This document shows, piece after piece, positions 35,992 through 45,265 of a stretch of DNA of 64,000 bases. Every line of letters starts with the position of its first letter. The stretch's first letter is position 1. Origin of the DNA: Anaerovibrio lipolyticus DSM 3074 (lineage in GTDB: Bacteria; Bacillota; Negativicutes; Selenomonadales; Selenomonadaceae); NCBI RefSeq assembly GCF_900141865.1, contig NZ_FQYW01000005.1:124001-188000 (forward strand). The letters are read 5' to 3'. The position numbers and the translations under genes are program-made. The notes beneath the pieces are model-generated. The model was not told the DNA's origin. It saw only the letters and a program-made list of their open reading frames with translations, and made no database searches.

Positions 35992-37317
35992 TCACTCTGC
36001 CAGTTCGCCCACCAGATCCTCAGTAAAGCCCTGGAGAATACGAACCTTAACTATGTCCCCCACTTTGCTGGTGGTATCATCTTCAATATACACCAGGTCA
36101 TCCACATCATCTGCCTGGCGATAGGAACGACCATAGGAGGTACCATCTTCAGTATGACCTTCAACAATTACCTCCAGCACCTGATCCACCAGAGATTCAT
36201 TTATCTCTTGGGAAATAAGGCTCTGAATGGCCTTTATCTCATGATAACGATCCTGCATAACATCGTCATCCACCTGTCCATCCATATTTGCTGCCGGAGT
36301 ATCCTCTTCCTTCGAGTAGGTGAAGAAGCCAGCATGATCAAAGCGCTGCTCCTGAATAAAGTCCTTAAGCTCCTGGAACTGCTCCTCAGTTTCCCCAGGA
36401 AATCCCACAATAAATGTGGAGCGAATAACTACCCCTGGCACCCTTTCACGAAGCTTTTTCAAGAGAGCTGTAATCTGCTCCTTTGTGTCAGGGCGACGCA
36501 TTCTTCTAAGCACTTCATTGCTGGCATGCTGCAATGGAATATCCACATATTTTACAATTTTTTCCTCAGTGGCCATGACCTCAATAAGCTCATCATTAAG
36601 GAATCGTGGATAATTATAAAGGGTTCTGATCCACTTAATACCTTCTACTTTGCACAATTCCCGCAAAAGCTGTGCCAGGCGTGGCTCACCATAAATATCA
36701 TGGCCATAATTTGTGGTATCCTGTGCAATAAGAACAATTTCCCGAACGCCCTTATCAACCAAATTCCTTACCTCTGCCACAATATCCTCCAGCTTACGGC
36801 TGCGGTATTTGCCACGAATCAGTGGAATGGCACAGAAGGCACAACGATTATTGCAGCCCTCGGCGATTTTGACATAGGCAGTATGCTTTGGTGTGGTTGG
36901 AATACGTGGCACCGATGCATCATAGATAGTTTCGTCACCCTTAATCACCAAGCGATTGCCCTTTAATGTCTCATCTATTACCTCAGTAACGCGGCCCCAA
37001 GCTTCAGTACCAATAATACCGTCTGCCTCAGGCAGCTCATCCAACAGCTCCTGACCATATCTCTGGCCAAGACAGCCTGCAATAATCAGACTCTTGCAGT
37101 GGCCCTTCTCTGGCTGCTTGTATTCTGCCATATTTAAAATTGTATTTATTGATTCCTCTTTTGCTGACTGAATAAAAGCACATGTATTCACAATTAGTAT
37201 ATCAGCATCAGATGGGTCATTTACAAGTTCAATCTCCCGTTCCTTAATGAGTCCCAGCATCACCTCTGTATCTACCAGATTCTTGGAACAGCCAAGACTT
37301 ACAAATCCTGCTTTCAA
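35992..37317 (-). CDS. rimO: Ribosomal protein S12 methylthiotransferase
   Basis: A 441-residue radical-SAM enzyme that methylthiolates an aspartate of ribosomal protein S12. The N-terminal domain binds a second iron-sulfur cluster through Cys10 (SLGCSKN), NTCAFI and IAGCLGQRY; the radical-SAM motif is CNNRCAFC; a TRAM domain closes the C-terminus. RimO rather than MiaB is supported by the short N-terminus beginning directly with the SLGCSKNLVDTE segment. Confidence 0.95.
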   Translation of the reverse strand: MKAGFVSLGCSKNLVDTEVMLGLIKEREIELVNDPSDADILIVNTCAFIQSAKEESINTILNMAEYKQPEKGHCKSLIIAGCLGQRYGQELLDELPEADGIIGTEAWGRVTEVIDETLKGNRLVIKGDETIYDASVPRIPTTPKHTAYVKIAEGCNNRCAFCAIPLIRGKYRSRKLEDIVAEVRNLVDKGVREIVLIAQDTTNYGHDIYGEPRLAQLLRELCKVEGIKWIRTLYNYPRFLNDELIEVMATEEKIVKYVDIPLQHASNEVLRRMRRPDTKEQITALLKKLRERVPGVVIRSTFIVGFPGETEEQFQELKDFIQEQRFDHAGFFTYSKEEDTPAANMDGQVDDDVMQDRYHEIKAIQSLISQEINESLVDQVLEVIVEGHTEDGTSYGRSYRQADDVDDLVYIEDDTTSKVGDIVKVRILQGFTEDLVGELAE

Positions 37318-37352
37318 GCTTTACCTCCTAAATATTATCTAAGTATCTAAAA

Positions 37353-38375
37353 TTATCTGCCAAATCTTACTTCTTTAAGCCAGCGGTCTAACAGCTGTCG
37401 GCGTTCCTTTTCAGGATAATCTGCCAACTGGTCATATAAAACGACATTTTTACCCGCAAATTGCTTGGCTGCCATAAGTGAACCATTGGCCGGCATAAAA
37501 TAAAAACCATTATTCATCATGGCCAACTGAGGCTCATCCGTCAGCATCCAATTAATGAACTCTTTGGCATTGTCACCATTTGGACAATTTATAAGAAGCC
37601 CAATTCCCGTAAGAGTGTAGGCCGTACCCTCATCAGGATAAATAATCTTTAAAGGATATCCATCACCAATATATCGCAGGGCTTCACTTTGAACCACCAC
37701 GGAAATATCTGCCTCTCCCATACCGGTCATTCGGGCAGGAGTTGATAAATACTTAGCGTATTGCACCACATGGGGATGGAGCTGCTTCATGTAATTAAGA
37801 GCACTATCCTCACCATTCTGGGCTACCATAAACATGTAAATGTTTGCTGCATTGTCAGCCGCCATAAAATCCGTTATACCCAGCCGATAATTCTGCAATT
37901 GATCTAATTCCTTCCAAGATGCAGGAATATGAGGCAGACGTTGCATATAATCCGTATTTACACAGAAAACCACCGGGTCATACCAAAGACCTGTCCAAAA
38001 TCCCCTATCATCCTTAAAGCGATCGCTGACCGAGTCACCATACTCAGAAATATAAGGCTGAAGCCAGCCATCGGCAGCATTTCTGCGCAACACACGGCTA
38101 TCAGTCAGTATAAGATCAGCCTTACCAGTTTCCTTTATTCTGTCTTTAAGGTCACTTTCCGTCATAGGAACAAAGGTAACCCTAATCTTATGGCTTTTTT
38201 CATAAGCCTCGGCCACAGGGGCAACGTTCTCCGCCGGCAGGGTAGTATAAACAACAATGTTCCCCCGAAGACGACTGTCATCGTGGCTGCTGCCATTGGT
38301 AAAATACAAGGCACAGAATATGGAGGCAACAATCATTAGAAACGAGGTAATCAGCAACATTGAATATCTTTTCAT
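37353..38375 (-). CDS. Orphan periplasmic solute-binding protein
   Basis: A 340-residue protein with a hydrophobic N-terminal segment (about 6-26; signal peptide or anchor, no clear lipobox) and a family-1 type binding fold: VVYTTLPAENVAPVAEAYEK, ADLILTDSRV, GLWYDPVVFCVNT, LTGIGLLINCP. It resembles iron(III)/phosphonate-type binding proteins. No permease or ATPase gene is near. It is flanked by the ftsZ terminator region and rimO, 35 bp upstream of rimO, so the two may be co-transcribed. The ligand is unknown. Confidence 0.85.
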   Translation of the reverse strand: MKRYSMLLITSFLMIVASIFCALYFTNGSSHDDSRLRGNIVVYTTLPAENVAPVAEAYEKSHKIRVTFVPMTESDLKDRIKETGKADLILTDSRVLRRNAADGWLQPYISEYGDSVSDRFKDDRGFWTGLWYDPVVFCVNTDYMQRLPHIPASWKELDQLQNYRLGITDFMAADNAANIYMFMVAQNGEDSALNYMKQLHPHVVQYAKYLSTPARMTGMGEADISVVVQSEALRYIGDGYPLKIIYPDEGTAYTLTGIGLLINCPNGDNAKEFINWMLTDEPQLAMMNNGFYFMPANGSLMAAKQFAGKNVVLYDQLADYPEKERRQLLDRWLKEVRFGR

Positions 38376-38412
38376 ATACTATACACCATCGATTCAGAAA
38401 CAGAAAAATTAA

Positions 38413-38534
38413 TTTGATTCACTAAGATTTCATAGTAAACTCCGTGCAAAATGATATTTTGCACTACGCCCTTACACGAAATCTAAAGCTCATCTGCATC
38501 CTTCGGATTTGATTCACTAAGATTTCATAGTAAA
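38413..38534. repeat. 27-bp direct repeat pair downstream of ftsZ
   Basis: An identical 27-bp sequence beginning TTTGATTCACTAAG occurs at 38413-38439 and 38508-38534, 95 bp apart. Each copy is followed by a hairpin: GTGCAAAAT/ATTTTGCAC after the first, the ftsZ terminator after the second. It fills most of the gap between ftsZ and the solute-binding protein gene. Confidence 0.8.
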
Positions 38535-38567
38535 AATCCTGCAAGGAAATGAAACTCCCTGCAGGAC
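38532..38567 (-). terminator. Terminator after ftsZ
   Basis: TCCTGCAGGGA pairs with TTCCTTGCAGGA on the minus strand, followed by TTTTTA. It marks the end of the murE-to-ftsZ unit. Confidence 0.9.
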
Positions 38568-38584
38568 TCGCAGTTTGAACTAAA

Positions 38585-39739
38585 TTATTTGTTTGAGCGC
38601 ATCCATACTGGAATATCAATTCCATTGGCCTTGTAGAAATCCTGCTTTGGAACGCCAATATTAGCTGCATTGGCACCCTGATTGCCAAACACCGGAACTC
38701 TCATGCCACTTGGTGGAGTCTGCTGTGGTGCCTGCTGATTTGCATTAGGCATTGTCGTATTCTGACGCCCCTGTTCAGACTCGAAGTCAGTAGCCACGAC
38801 AGTAACACGAATGGAGTCACCCATGGTATCATCCACAGAAACACCCCAAATAATATTCGCATCTGGATGAGCCTCAGCAGTGATACTCTGGCTGGCCTCG
38901 TTAAGCTCCATCATATTGAGGTGAGAAGACTCACCAACAAAGTTGATGATTACACCCCTTGCACCACTTACGGATACCTCCAGGAGTGGGGAATTAACAG
39001 CCTCACGAAGAGCGTTCATAGGTGCATTATCACCAGAGGCTTCACCTATACCCATCAGTGCAGGACCAGCATTGCTCATAACAGCCTCAACATCGGCGAA
39101 ATCCAGATTTACATAACCGGATTCGTTGATAAGATCGGAAATACTCTGTACACCCTGACGAAGGATGTCATCCACTTCTCTAAATGCATCAATAAATGAA
39201 GTGTTACGATCAATAATATTCAAAACCTTCTCGTTTGGAATTGTAATGATAGTATCAACACGCTGACGCAAAGCCGCAATACCAGCTTCAGCACGCTTCG
39301 TGCGCATACGGCCCTCATAAGAGAATGGACGGGTTACGACACCAACAGTAAGAGCACCAACCTGCTTGGCACACTCTGCCACAACCGGAGCTGCACCAGT
39401 ACCGGTACCACCGCCCATACCTGCTGCGATAAATACCATATCAGCACCCTGAAGGGCTGCCATAATTTCCTCGCGATTTTCCTCAGCTGCCTTGGCACCA
39501 ACCTCTGGACGGGCACCAGCACCCAATCCACGGGTTGCCTTACCGCCAATCTGAATACGAGTGGAAGCCAAAGACTGGTCCAATGCCTGAGAATCAGTGT
39601 TTACAGCGATAAACTCAACGCCCTTCACGCCGGCATTAACCATACAATTCACCGCGTTGCTGCCGCCACCGCCGACACCAACAACTTTAATCACGGCCTT
39701 GTCATCAAAATCTCCATAACTATCAAAATCTATTGGCAC
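38585..39739 (-). CDS. ftsZ: Cell division protein FtsZ
   Basis: A 384-residue tubulin-like GTPase forming the division ring. GGGGSNAVN near 23, the tubulin signature [10 protein letters not shown] at 109-118 and the T7 loop [11 protein letters not shown] are intact. After a Gln/Pro-rich linker the C-terminal anchor peptide reads [15 protein letters not shown], which normally binds FtsA or SepF. No ftsA lies upstream, so the membrane anchor must be elsewhere. Last gene of the dcw run. Confidence 0.97.
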   Translation of the reverse strand: MPIDFDSYGDFDDKAVIKVVGVGGGGSNAVNCMVNAGVKGVEFIAVNTDSQALDQSLASTRIQIGGKATRGLGAGARPEVGAKAAEENREEIMAALQGADMVFIAAGMGGGTGTGAAPVVAECAKQVGALTVGVVTRPFSYEGRMRTKRAEAGIAALRQRVDTIITIPNEKVLNIIDRNTSFIDAFREVDDILRQGVQSISDLINESGYVNLDFADVEAVMSNAGPALMGIGEASGDNAPMNALREAVNSPLLEVSVSGARGVIINFVGESSHLNMMELNEASQSITAEAHPDANIIWGVSVDDTMGDSIRVTVVATDFESEQGRQNTTMPNANQQAPQQTPPSGMRVPVFGNQGANAANIGVPKQDFYKANGIDIPVWMRSNK

Positions 39740-39849
39740 TCAAAAAACCCCCACATATATACTTTAATCCGAAAATAATATCAATACACTCATACATCAA
39801 ATATTATAACATTAATTAATTTCAAAATCTATAGCTAGCGAATCTGAAA

Positions 39850-40182
39850 TTAGTGCTTTTTAAGCAAATGCTGACGAATAAAGCCAAGGTTATTAAAAAT
39901 TCTTAGGCCGAAGGCTAACAGAGCAACATAATATAAATCTATTCCCAGTCTGTCACCCACATAAACCAAGAAAGCTGCCATCAAAGAATTTGTAAAAAAA
40001 CCGGAAATAAAAATCTTATCATCAAATGTGCCACTGCAAGCTGCCTTAATACCGCCAAAAACTGAGTCCATACAAGCCATAAGCGCAACTGAAAAGAGAC
40101 TGGAGTATCCCGCAGGAATTCCAAAAGGTACCAAAAAGCCCAAAGTACCTCCAACGAGGAGACCAACTACTGCATAAATCAT
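39850..40182 (-). CDS. sbp: Small basic family membrane protein (DUF1290)
   Basis: A 110-residue membrane protein with three or four hydrophobic segments and a basic tail (RQHLLKKH). YSSLFSVALMACMDSVFGGIKA is characteristic of the Sbp/DUF1290 family, found in Firmicutes between divIB/ftsQ and ftsZ. Function unknown. It overlaps the DUF881 gene by four bases and is 110 bp upstream of ftsZ, which may have its own promoter. Confidence 0.9.
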   Translation of the reverse strand: MIYAVVGLLVGGTLGFLVPFGIPAGYSSLFSVALMACMDSVFGGIKAACSGTFDDKIFISGFFTNSLMAAFLVYVGDRLGIDLYYVALLAFGLRIFNNLGFIRQHLLKKH

Positions 40183-40874
40183 TTTGTCTCCTCCTCTTTG
40201 CTCGATGTGGTTGCCAGCTTATACTTGGTCGTTGCTTTATAGGCCGGAATCCACACATTATCCAATGGCTGTATGGTCAGATTTATACCCCAAACCTTCA
40301 GGGAATCCGCCACACCGCCACGCATATTGATAGAATTTACAAGATTATCCTTGTCTCCTATTGCACGAATCTCAAAGGGAGGAGCGGAACGAACATTGTT
40401 TACGGAAATAGTCGGCCCAGCACAGCGTATTTCTGAATTTGCGGTCAAGCGCTGACCGTTGATGGAAAGCGCCTCTGCACCAGCAGCCCTCAGTTCATTT
40501 ACAACTTTAAGAATATCCTCATCATGCACCAGATAGAGATTTGGATCATTTTCCATTTTGGCCTTTTTGGCACTATCATCAATGGTAATAATGACCCCAG
40601 GCCCCTCCAAAGGTGTCATTCCGGAAATCATCATTATATCATCTGTTATTTTTTCCGATTTAGCATCCCCGGACATTCCCCTCAAATCGCGAATTTCAGC
40701 TTCCAGCTCCTTATTCTCAGCCTCAGCCTGATGGAGACGGGCAGCCAATTCCTCCACGCGCTGACTTGGCTGGGAAGCACGTATATCCTCTGTACTTTTA
40801 AACTGGATAACCAGCATAAAACCTAGAACCATGCAAACGCAGGCAATAGACAATCGCCCTTTTTCTAACTGCAT
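40179..40874 (-). CDS. DUF881 family protein (YlxX/YlxW-like)
   Basis: A 231-residue bitopic membrane protein: one span (about 9-24), a coiled coil (about 38-68; VEELAARLHQAEAENKELEAEIRDL), then the DUF881 domain with LNELRAAGAEALSINGQRL-like and IRAIGDKDNLVNSINMRGG segments. Its relatives flank division genes in Firmicutes. It lies 19 bp downstream of ftsQ and overlaps sbp. Function is unknown; a divisome-linked role is inferred from context. Confidence 0.9.
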   Translation of the reverse strand: MQLEKGRLSIACVCMVLGFMLVIQFKSTEDIRASQPSQRVEELAARLHQAEAENKELEAEIRDLRGMSGDAKSEKITDDIMMISGMTPLEGPGVIITIDDSAKKAKMENDPNLYLVHDEDILKVVNELRAAGAEALSINGQRLTANSEIRCAGPTISVNNVRSAPPFEIRAIGDKDNLVNSINMRGGVADSLKVWGINLTIQPLDNVWIPAYKATTKYKLATTSSKEEETK

Positions 40875-40893
40875 TTTTCTCCTCCTATACCGA

Positions 40894-41778
40894 CTATTCC
40901 TTTAGCTTAATGGAATATGAACCATCAAATCTGGCATCAACATAATCTATCGGATGCTTTGCCTGCTTAACCTCACGATTGACACTCTCAGTAATCTCCA
41001 GCTTATTCTGAAGACTATCCAAAGCTCCCATCTTAAGCTGAACAGAATGATTCATGTAAACCATTACATTATTAGGGTCCGAAATATTAATTTCGGCAAT
41101 ACTTGTTGCTGTATCCCGATTAAGCTTATCCAGAAAATCAAGTACCTGAGAAAGCTGCTGGTTTTCTGCAGTATCTCCTACAAAAAGATCCGATACCTCC
41201 ACTCCGCTGACAATGGGCACAGGAATTTGGGACAGATTTCTGTGTGCATCCAATACGATTCCACCACGTCCCACCTCCAAATAACCATAATCACATTTTA
41301 TGATAGCCAGTGGTATACGCTCCACCACTTGAATATCCAAAGAATTAGGGAAATTTCTCCTTACAATGGCCTGATCAATACGGATGTCCTTACCCATAGC
41401 CTGCATAATTTCATCCGTGGCCAGCTGGAAGAGATTCTCTCCCAAATTTACGCCGGAAATACGAATTATTTCCTCATCGGAAAGATAGGTATTGCCATGG
41501 ACATTAACATGCTTCAGTACAAATACAGGGGAAAGGGCAATGGCAATAAAGGCCATAAAGGCTGCCAGCACCCCCAGGACCCGTAGTATGCCACTACGGG
41601 TAATAATCTTACGCTTAGGTTTTTCGTGAGCTGCCCCACTGACGGATTTGCCCACATTTCCCCTAATCACCGTATCATCAATGGATTCAGAGTTAATTGC
41701 ATCCATAGTCCCCAGTGGCTTATATTCCATTGTGTTATCGATTATTTCCTTATTGTCGATATCTTCACCATTCATCAT
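40894..41778 (-). CDS. ftsQ: Cell division protein FtsQ/DivIB
   Basis: A 294-residue bitopic protein. A polar cytoplasmic region (about 1-65) is followed by one membrane span (about 68-92), then a POTRA domain (about 93-165; LKHVNVHGNTYLSDEEIIRISGV) and an FtsQ/DivIB domain (VVERIPLAIIK, LSQVLDFLDKL, INISDPNNVMVYM). It works with FtsL in the divisome. Two bases separate it from ddl. Confidence 0.93.
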   Translation of the reverse strand: MMNGEDIDNKEIIDNTMEYKPLGTMDAINSESIDDTVIRGNVGKSVSGAAHEKPKRKIITRSGILRVLGVLAAFMAFIAIALSPVFVLKHVNVHGNTYLSDEEIIRISGVNLGENLFQLATDEIMQAMGKDIRIDQAIVRRNFPNSLDIQVVERIPLAIIKCDYGYLEVGRGGIVLDAHRNLSQIPVPIVSGVEVSDLFVGDTAENQQLSQVLDFLDKLNRDTATSIAEINISDPNNVMVYMNHSVQLKMGALDSLQNKLEITESVNREVKQAKHPIDYVDARFDGSYSIKLKE

Positions 41779-41780
41779 AA

Positions 41781-42719
41781 TCAGTCCTCAAAACCAGCCA
41801 TATACAGTATTTTCTGGCAAAGCTCAGGGAATTCAATGCCGGCAGCTCTGCCCGCATCAGGAACCAAAGATGTCTCTGTCATTCCCGGAACAGTATTCAC
41901 CTCAATGGCATAAGGCTTATTGTCCTCGCTGAGCATGAAATCTACACGGGCTACACCGCAGCAGCCACATACGGCAAATGCGCGCTTAGCGATGTTCTGA
42001 ATCTCCTTTGTAAGCTCGTCACTGATTGGAGCAGGAATGATATGCTGTGAAGCCCCTACCTTGTATTTGTTTACATAGTCGTACCATCCCTCAGAGGTGG
42101 TAATCTCAATAATTGGCAGGACCTCCTGCTTTTCCTCATTGCCATAAACAGCCACAGTCAGTTCACGGCCCTTGATATATTCCTCCACCAGAACTGCATT
42201 ATCATATTTAAATGCCTCGTTAAGTGCAGCCTTCAAATCCTTAGTGTCCTTAACAATAACCACACCGATACTGGATCCCTGGGCAGCAGCTTTGACTACT
42301 ACTGGAATTGAAAATTCTTTCTGAATCTCCTCGGCCAGATCACGCTGCTTATGCTCAAAACAAAAATATGTGTGAGACCGCGGGGTAGGTACATCACCAG
42401 CCTGAAAAAAACGCTTGGTGGCCACCTTGTCCATAGTAACAGCAGCCGCACAAACCCCGGAGCTGGTATATGGTATACCCAGCATTTCCAAAGTACCCTG
42501 AATAATGCCATCCTCACCGAATTTGCCATGAAGAGCATTAAAAACAAAATCCGCCTTCATTTCCCGAATCTCATCCACAAAGGTCTCTGGAACCAATTCC
42601 AAACCTACTGCATTATAATTCTTGGATTTTAAGGCATTTAAAATAGCAGTACCACTACGACGGGATACCTCCCCCTCGCTGGATGGTCCACCCATTACTA
42701 CAACAATTTTTTTACTCAT
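41781..42719 (-). CDS. ddl: D-alanine-D-alanine ligase
   Basis: A 312-residue ATP-grasp ligase making the D-Ala-D-Ala dipeptide. VVMGGPSSEGEVSRRSG, FNALHGKFGEDGIIQG, the ATP-lid region VVKAAAQGSSIGV and EVNTVPGMTETSLVP are present. It follows murC directly, with 38 bp between; murB is not found at this usual place. Confidence 0.96.
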   Translation of the reverse strand: MSKKIVVVMGGPSSEGEVSRRSGTAILNALKSKNYNAVGLELVPETFVDEIREMKADFVFNALHGKFGEDGIIQGTLEMLGIPYTSSGVCAAAVTMDKVATKRFFQAGDVPTPRSHTYFCFEHKQRDLAEEIQKEFSIPVVVKAAAQGSSIGVVIVKDTKDLKAALNEAFKYDNAVLVEEYIKGRELTVAVYGNEEKQEVLPIIEITTSEGWYDYVNKYKVGASQHIIPAPISDELTKEIQNIAKRAFAVCGCCGVARVDFMLSEDNKPYAIEVNTVPGMTETSLVPDAGRAAGIEFPELCQKILYMAGFED

Positions 42720-42757
42720 TTTAATTAAAAGCTCCCACTCATTCTATCTTAATATAA

Positions 42758-44125
42758 TTATTTTAAAAGCTCTACCAGCTCTTCGCCGCACTTCACAATA
42801 TCCCCGGCACCCATGGTCATAATGAGGTCACCCTCCTGGGCAATAGACTTAAGATACGCCGCTATTTCCTTCTTATCCTTGATGTAAACAGTCTTCTGGC
42901 CAGTCTGCTCAGCCACTTCCTTTACGAGGAGCTCACCATCAACCCCTGGAATTGGGTCCTCTCCGGCGGAATATACGTCAGTAAGCACCAAGAGATCGGC
43001 ATCCTTAAAGCAGCTGCCATATTCCTTCTGCAAAAGCTGGGTACGGCTGTAGCGATGTGGCTGAAAAGCACACACCAGGCGCTTAGGCTGGGTCTGGCGG
43101 GCAGCCTTCAGTGTAGTTGCAATCTCTGTAGGATGATGGGCATAATCATCAACCACCCATACCCCCTGAGCTTTTCCCTTGGTCTGGAAGCGCCTTTTGG
43201 CACCATTAAACATGGTAAGCCCTTCAGCCATTTGGGCCACAGACTGGCCCAGGGTTATACCAGTAACCACACAGGCCATGGCATTAAGTACATTATGACG
43301 GCCAGGAACATTCAGCTTAACTGTACCCAAATTTTCTCCCTTATGAATAACGTCAAAGGAAGTTCCGCTGGCATCTGCCTTGATGTTGGCAGCCACATAA
43401 TCCGCCTCATGGTCAATAGCATAGGATACAATCTTGCGGTTAACATTCTTAATGATATTTCTGATATTTTCATTATCAAAGCACACAACACCCCAGCCAT
43501 CTTCACGAATCTGATTCAGGAACTGGGTAAAGGCCTTGATAATGTTTTCCATGGTTCCATAATGGTCCATGTGGTCATTTTCCACATTGGTAACAATACC
43601 AATATATGGATAATATTTCAGGAAAGTTCCATCACTTTCATCAGCCTCGGATACCAGATAATCACTTTTGCCTAGCTTGGCGTTACTACCAAGGTAATCC
43701 ACCTCTCCACCGATGATGATGCTTGGAGATACCCCTTCGTAGTCCAATGACACTCCCAGCATGGAGGTGGTAGTGGTCTTGCCATGAGCACCAGCTACAG
43801 CAATACCCTTGGAATTATTGATTAAAAATGCATTTACATCTGAACGATGAAGACGCTTTAAACCAAGCCGCTTTGCCTCAACTACCTCAGGATTATTCTC
43901 ACGGATGGCACTGGAAACAACGACTGCCTCTGTATCCTGAACATTCTCAGCACGCTGACCGATGAATACCTTGGCCCCCAAATCCCGAAGAATACCTGTC
44001 ATAACAGATTCCTTAACATCGGAGCCAGAAACATTATATCCCTTTTCAACGAGAATCTTGGCCAATGCACTCATTCCAGCACCGCCAATACCTACAAAAT
44101 GAACCTTTTTAATGCCTGTAAGCAC
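42758..44125 (-). CDS. murC: UDP-N-acetylmuramate-L-alanine ligase
   Basis: A 455-residue Mur ligase adding L-Ala. HFVGIGGAGMSALAKIL near the N-terminus, the P-loop GAHGKTTTTSML, and the PHRYSRT segment are diagnostic of MurC. I choose a GTG start at 44125 (AAGGGA nine bases upstream) over a TTG at 44143; no ATG lies in frame between murG and the GIGGAGM motif at the right place. It is 21 bp downstream of murG. Confidence 0.96.
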   Translation of the reverse strand: MLTGIKKVHFVGIGGAGMSALAKILVEKGYNVSGSDVKESVMTGILRDLGAKVFIGQRAENVQDTEAVVVSSAIRENNPEVVEAKRLGLKRLHRSDVNAFLINNSKGIAVAGAHGKTTTTSMLGVSLDYEGVSPSIIIGGEVDYLGSNAKLGKSDYLVSEADESDGTFLKYYPYIGIVTNVENDHMDHYGTMENIIKAFTQFLNQIREDGWGVVCFDNENIRNIIKNVNRKIVSYAIDHEADYVAANIKADASGTSFDVIHKGENLGTVKLNVPGRHNVLNAMACVVTGITLGQSVAQMAEGLTMFNGAKRRFQTKGKAQGVWVVDDYAHHPTEIATTLKAARQTQPKRLVCAFQPHRYSRTQLLQKEYGSCFKDADLLVLTDVYSAGEDPIPGVDGELLVKEVAEQTGQKTVYIKDKKEIAAYLKSIAQEGDLIMTMGAGDIVKCGEELVELLK

Positions 44126-44146
44126 TGTAATACATCCCTTCAAAAA

Positions 44147-45265
44147 TTATTTCTGTTTATTACGGGCTAACTCTATAATCATTTCCGCAATAGTAGCTGC
44201 AGCCTCCGGATGACCAATACTATGGCTTCTTTCAGCCATTTCCTGCAAATGACGGTCATCAGCCAGCAGCTCCTCAATGGTGGAAATCAATATTTCTGCA
44301 CTAATATCCTTATTGAGAATAACCTTCGCTGCACCAGCCTTTTCTATGGCACGGGCATTAAATTCCTGATGGTTTTCCGCAGCATACGGATATGGTATCA
44401 GCACTGCTGGAATCCCCTTGGCGGTGAGCTCCGCAAGGCCAGTGGCACCAGCACGGAAAACAGCCAAATCCGCCACAGCCATTGCTTGGGGCATATTATA
44501 AAGATATGGATAAACCTTAAGATTGGAGAACTTATCCAGATCTACCCCAGCCTCGGCGATACGCCTTAATATATCCTCATGCTCAGCCTTGCCGGTGGCA
44601 TGGAGAATCTGAACCCGCTTACTGCCAGCAAAGTGCTTTAACACGCCTACCATGGCGCGGTTTATGCTGCGGGCACCACGGCTTCCCCCGGATACCAGCA
44701 CAGTTTTCTTGGCTGGATCCAATTCAAAGGCACTGTATCCCGGCTCCCGCTGGGTATTAACCACCTCATCACGAATAGGATTACCAGTAAATATTACCTT
44801 ATCCTGCGGAAAGTGCTTGTTTGCTTCAATAGCACCAGTAGCAATTCTGGAAACAAAATTGGATAAAATCTTGTTGGTAATACCAGGAACCACATTCTGT
44901 TCCTGAATCAGCGTAGGGATTCCCATAAGACTTGCGGCCATCAGCACTGGCCCACAAACATATCCTCCAGTGCCAATAACCACATCTGGTTTAAAATCAC
45001 GAACAATCCCCGCAGCCTTGATTACACCCTTTATGGCCTTAAATGCCCGAAGGAAATTGGCAGGGCTCAAGCTTCTTTTAAAGCCCTGTAAATCTACTGT
45101 TTTAAATGGAAATCCTTCCTTTGGGACAATATCAGCCTCCAGGCCTTTACTGGTTCCCACATAAAGAACCTCCAGAGCATCTACTTTTTTCTGCAATGCC
45201 CGTATGATGGTGACGGCGGGATAAATATGACCGCCTGTACCACCGCCTGATACGATTATTTTCAT
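44147..45265 (-). CDS. murG: Undecaprenyldiphospho-muramoylpentapeptide N-acetylglucosaminyltransferase
   Basis: A 372-residue membrane-surface glycosyltransferase making lipid II. It has SGGGTGGHIYPAV at 6-18, GTGGYVCGPV and FRAGATGLAELTAKGIPAVLIPYPYAAENHQ. It overlaps murD by four bases (ATGA). Confidence 0.97.
   Translation of the reverse strand: MKIIVSGGGTGGHIYPAVTIIRALQKKVDALEVLYVGTSKGLEADIVPKEGFPFKTVDLQGFKRSLSPANFLRAFKAIKGVIKAAGIVRDFKPDVVIGTGGYVCGPVLMAASLMGIPTLIQEQNVVPGITNKILSNFVSRIATGAIEANKHFPQDKVIFTGNPIRDEVVNTQREPGYSAFELDPAKKTVLVSGGSRGARSINRAMVGVLKHFAGSKRVQILHATGKAEHEDILRRIAEAGVDLDKFSNLKVYPYLYNMPQAMAVADLAVFRAGATGLAELTAKGIPAVLIPYPYAAENHQEFNARAIEKAGAAKVILNKDISAEILISTIEELLADDRHLQEMAERSHSIGHPEAAATIAEMIIELARNKQK

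Noticed and set aside
38464-38688. 74-residue minus-strand frame overlapping the ftsZ 3' end
   Set aside because: It lies mostly within ftsZ in another frame and runs through the ftsZ terminator hairpin.
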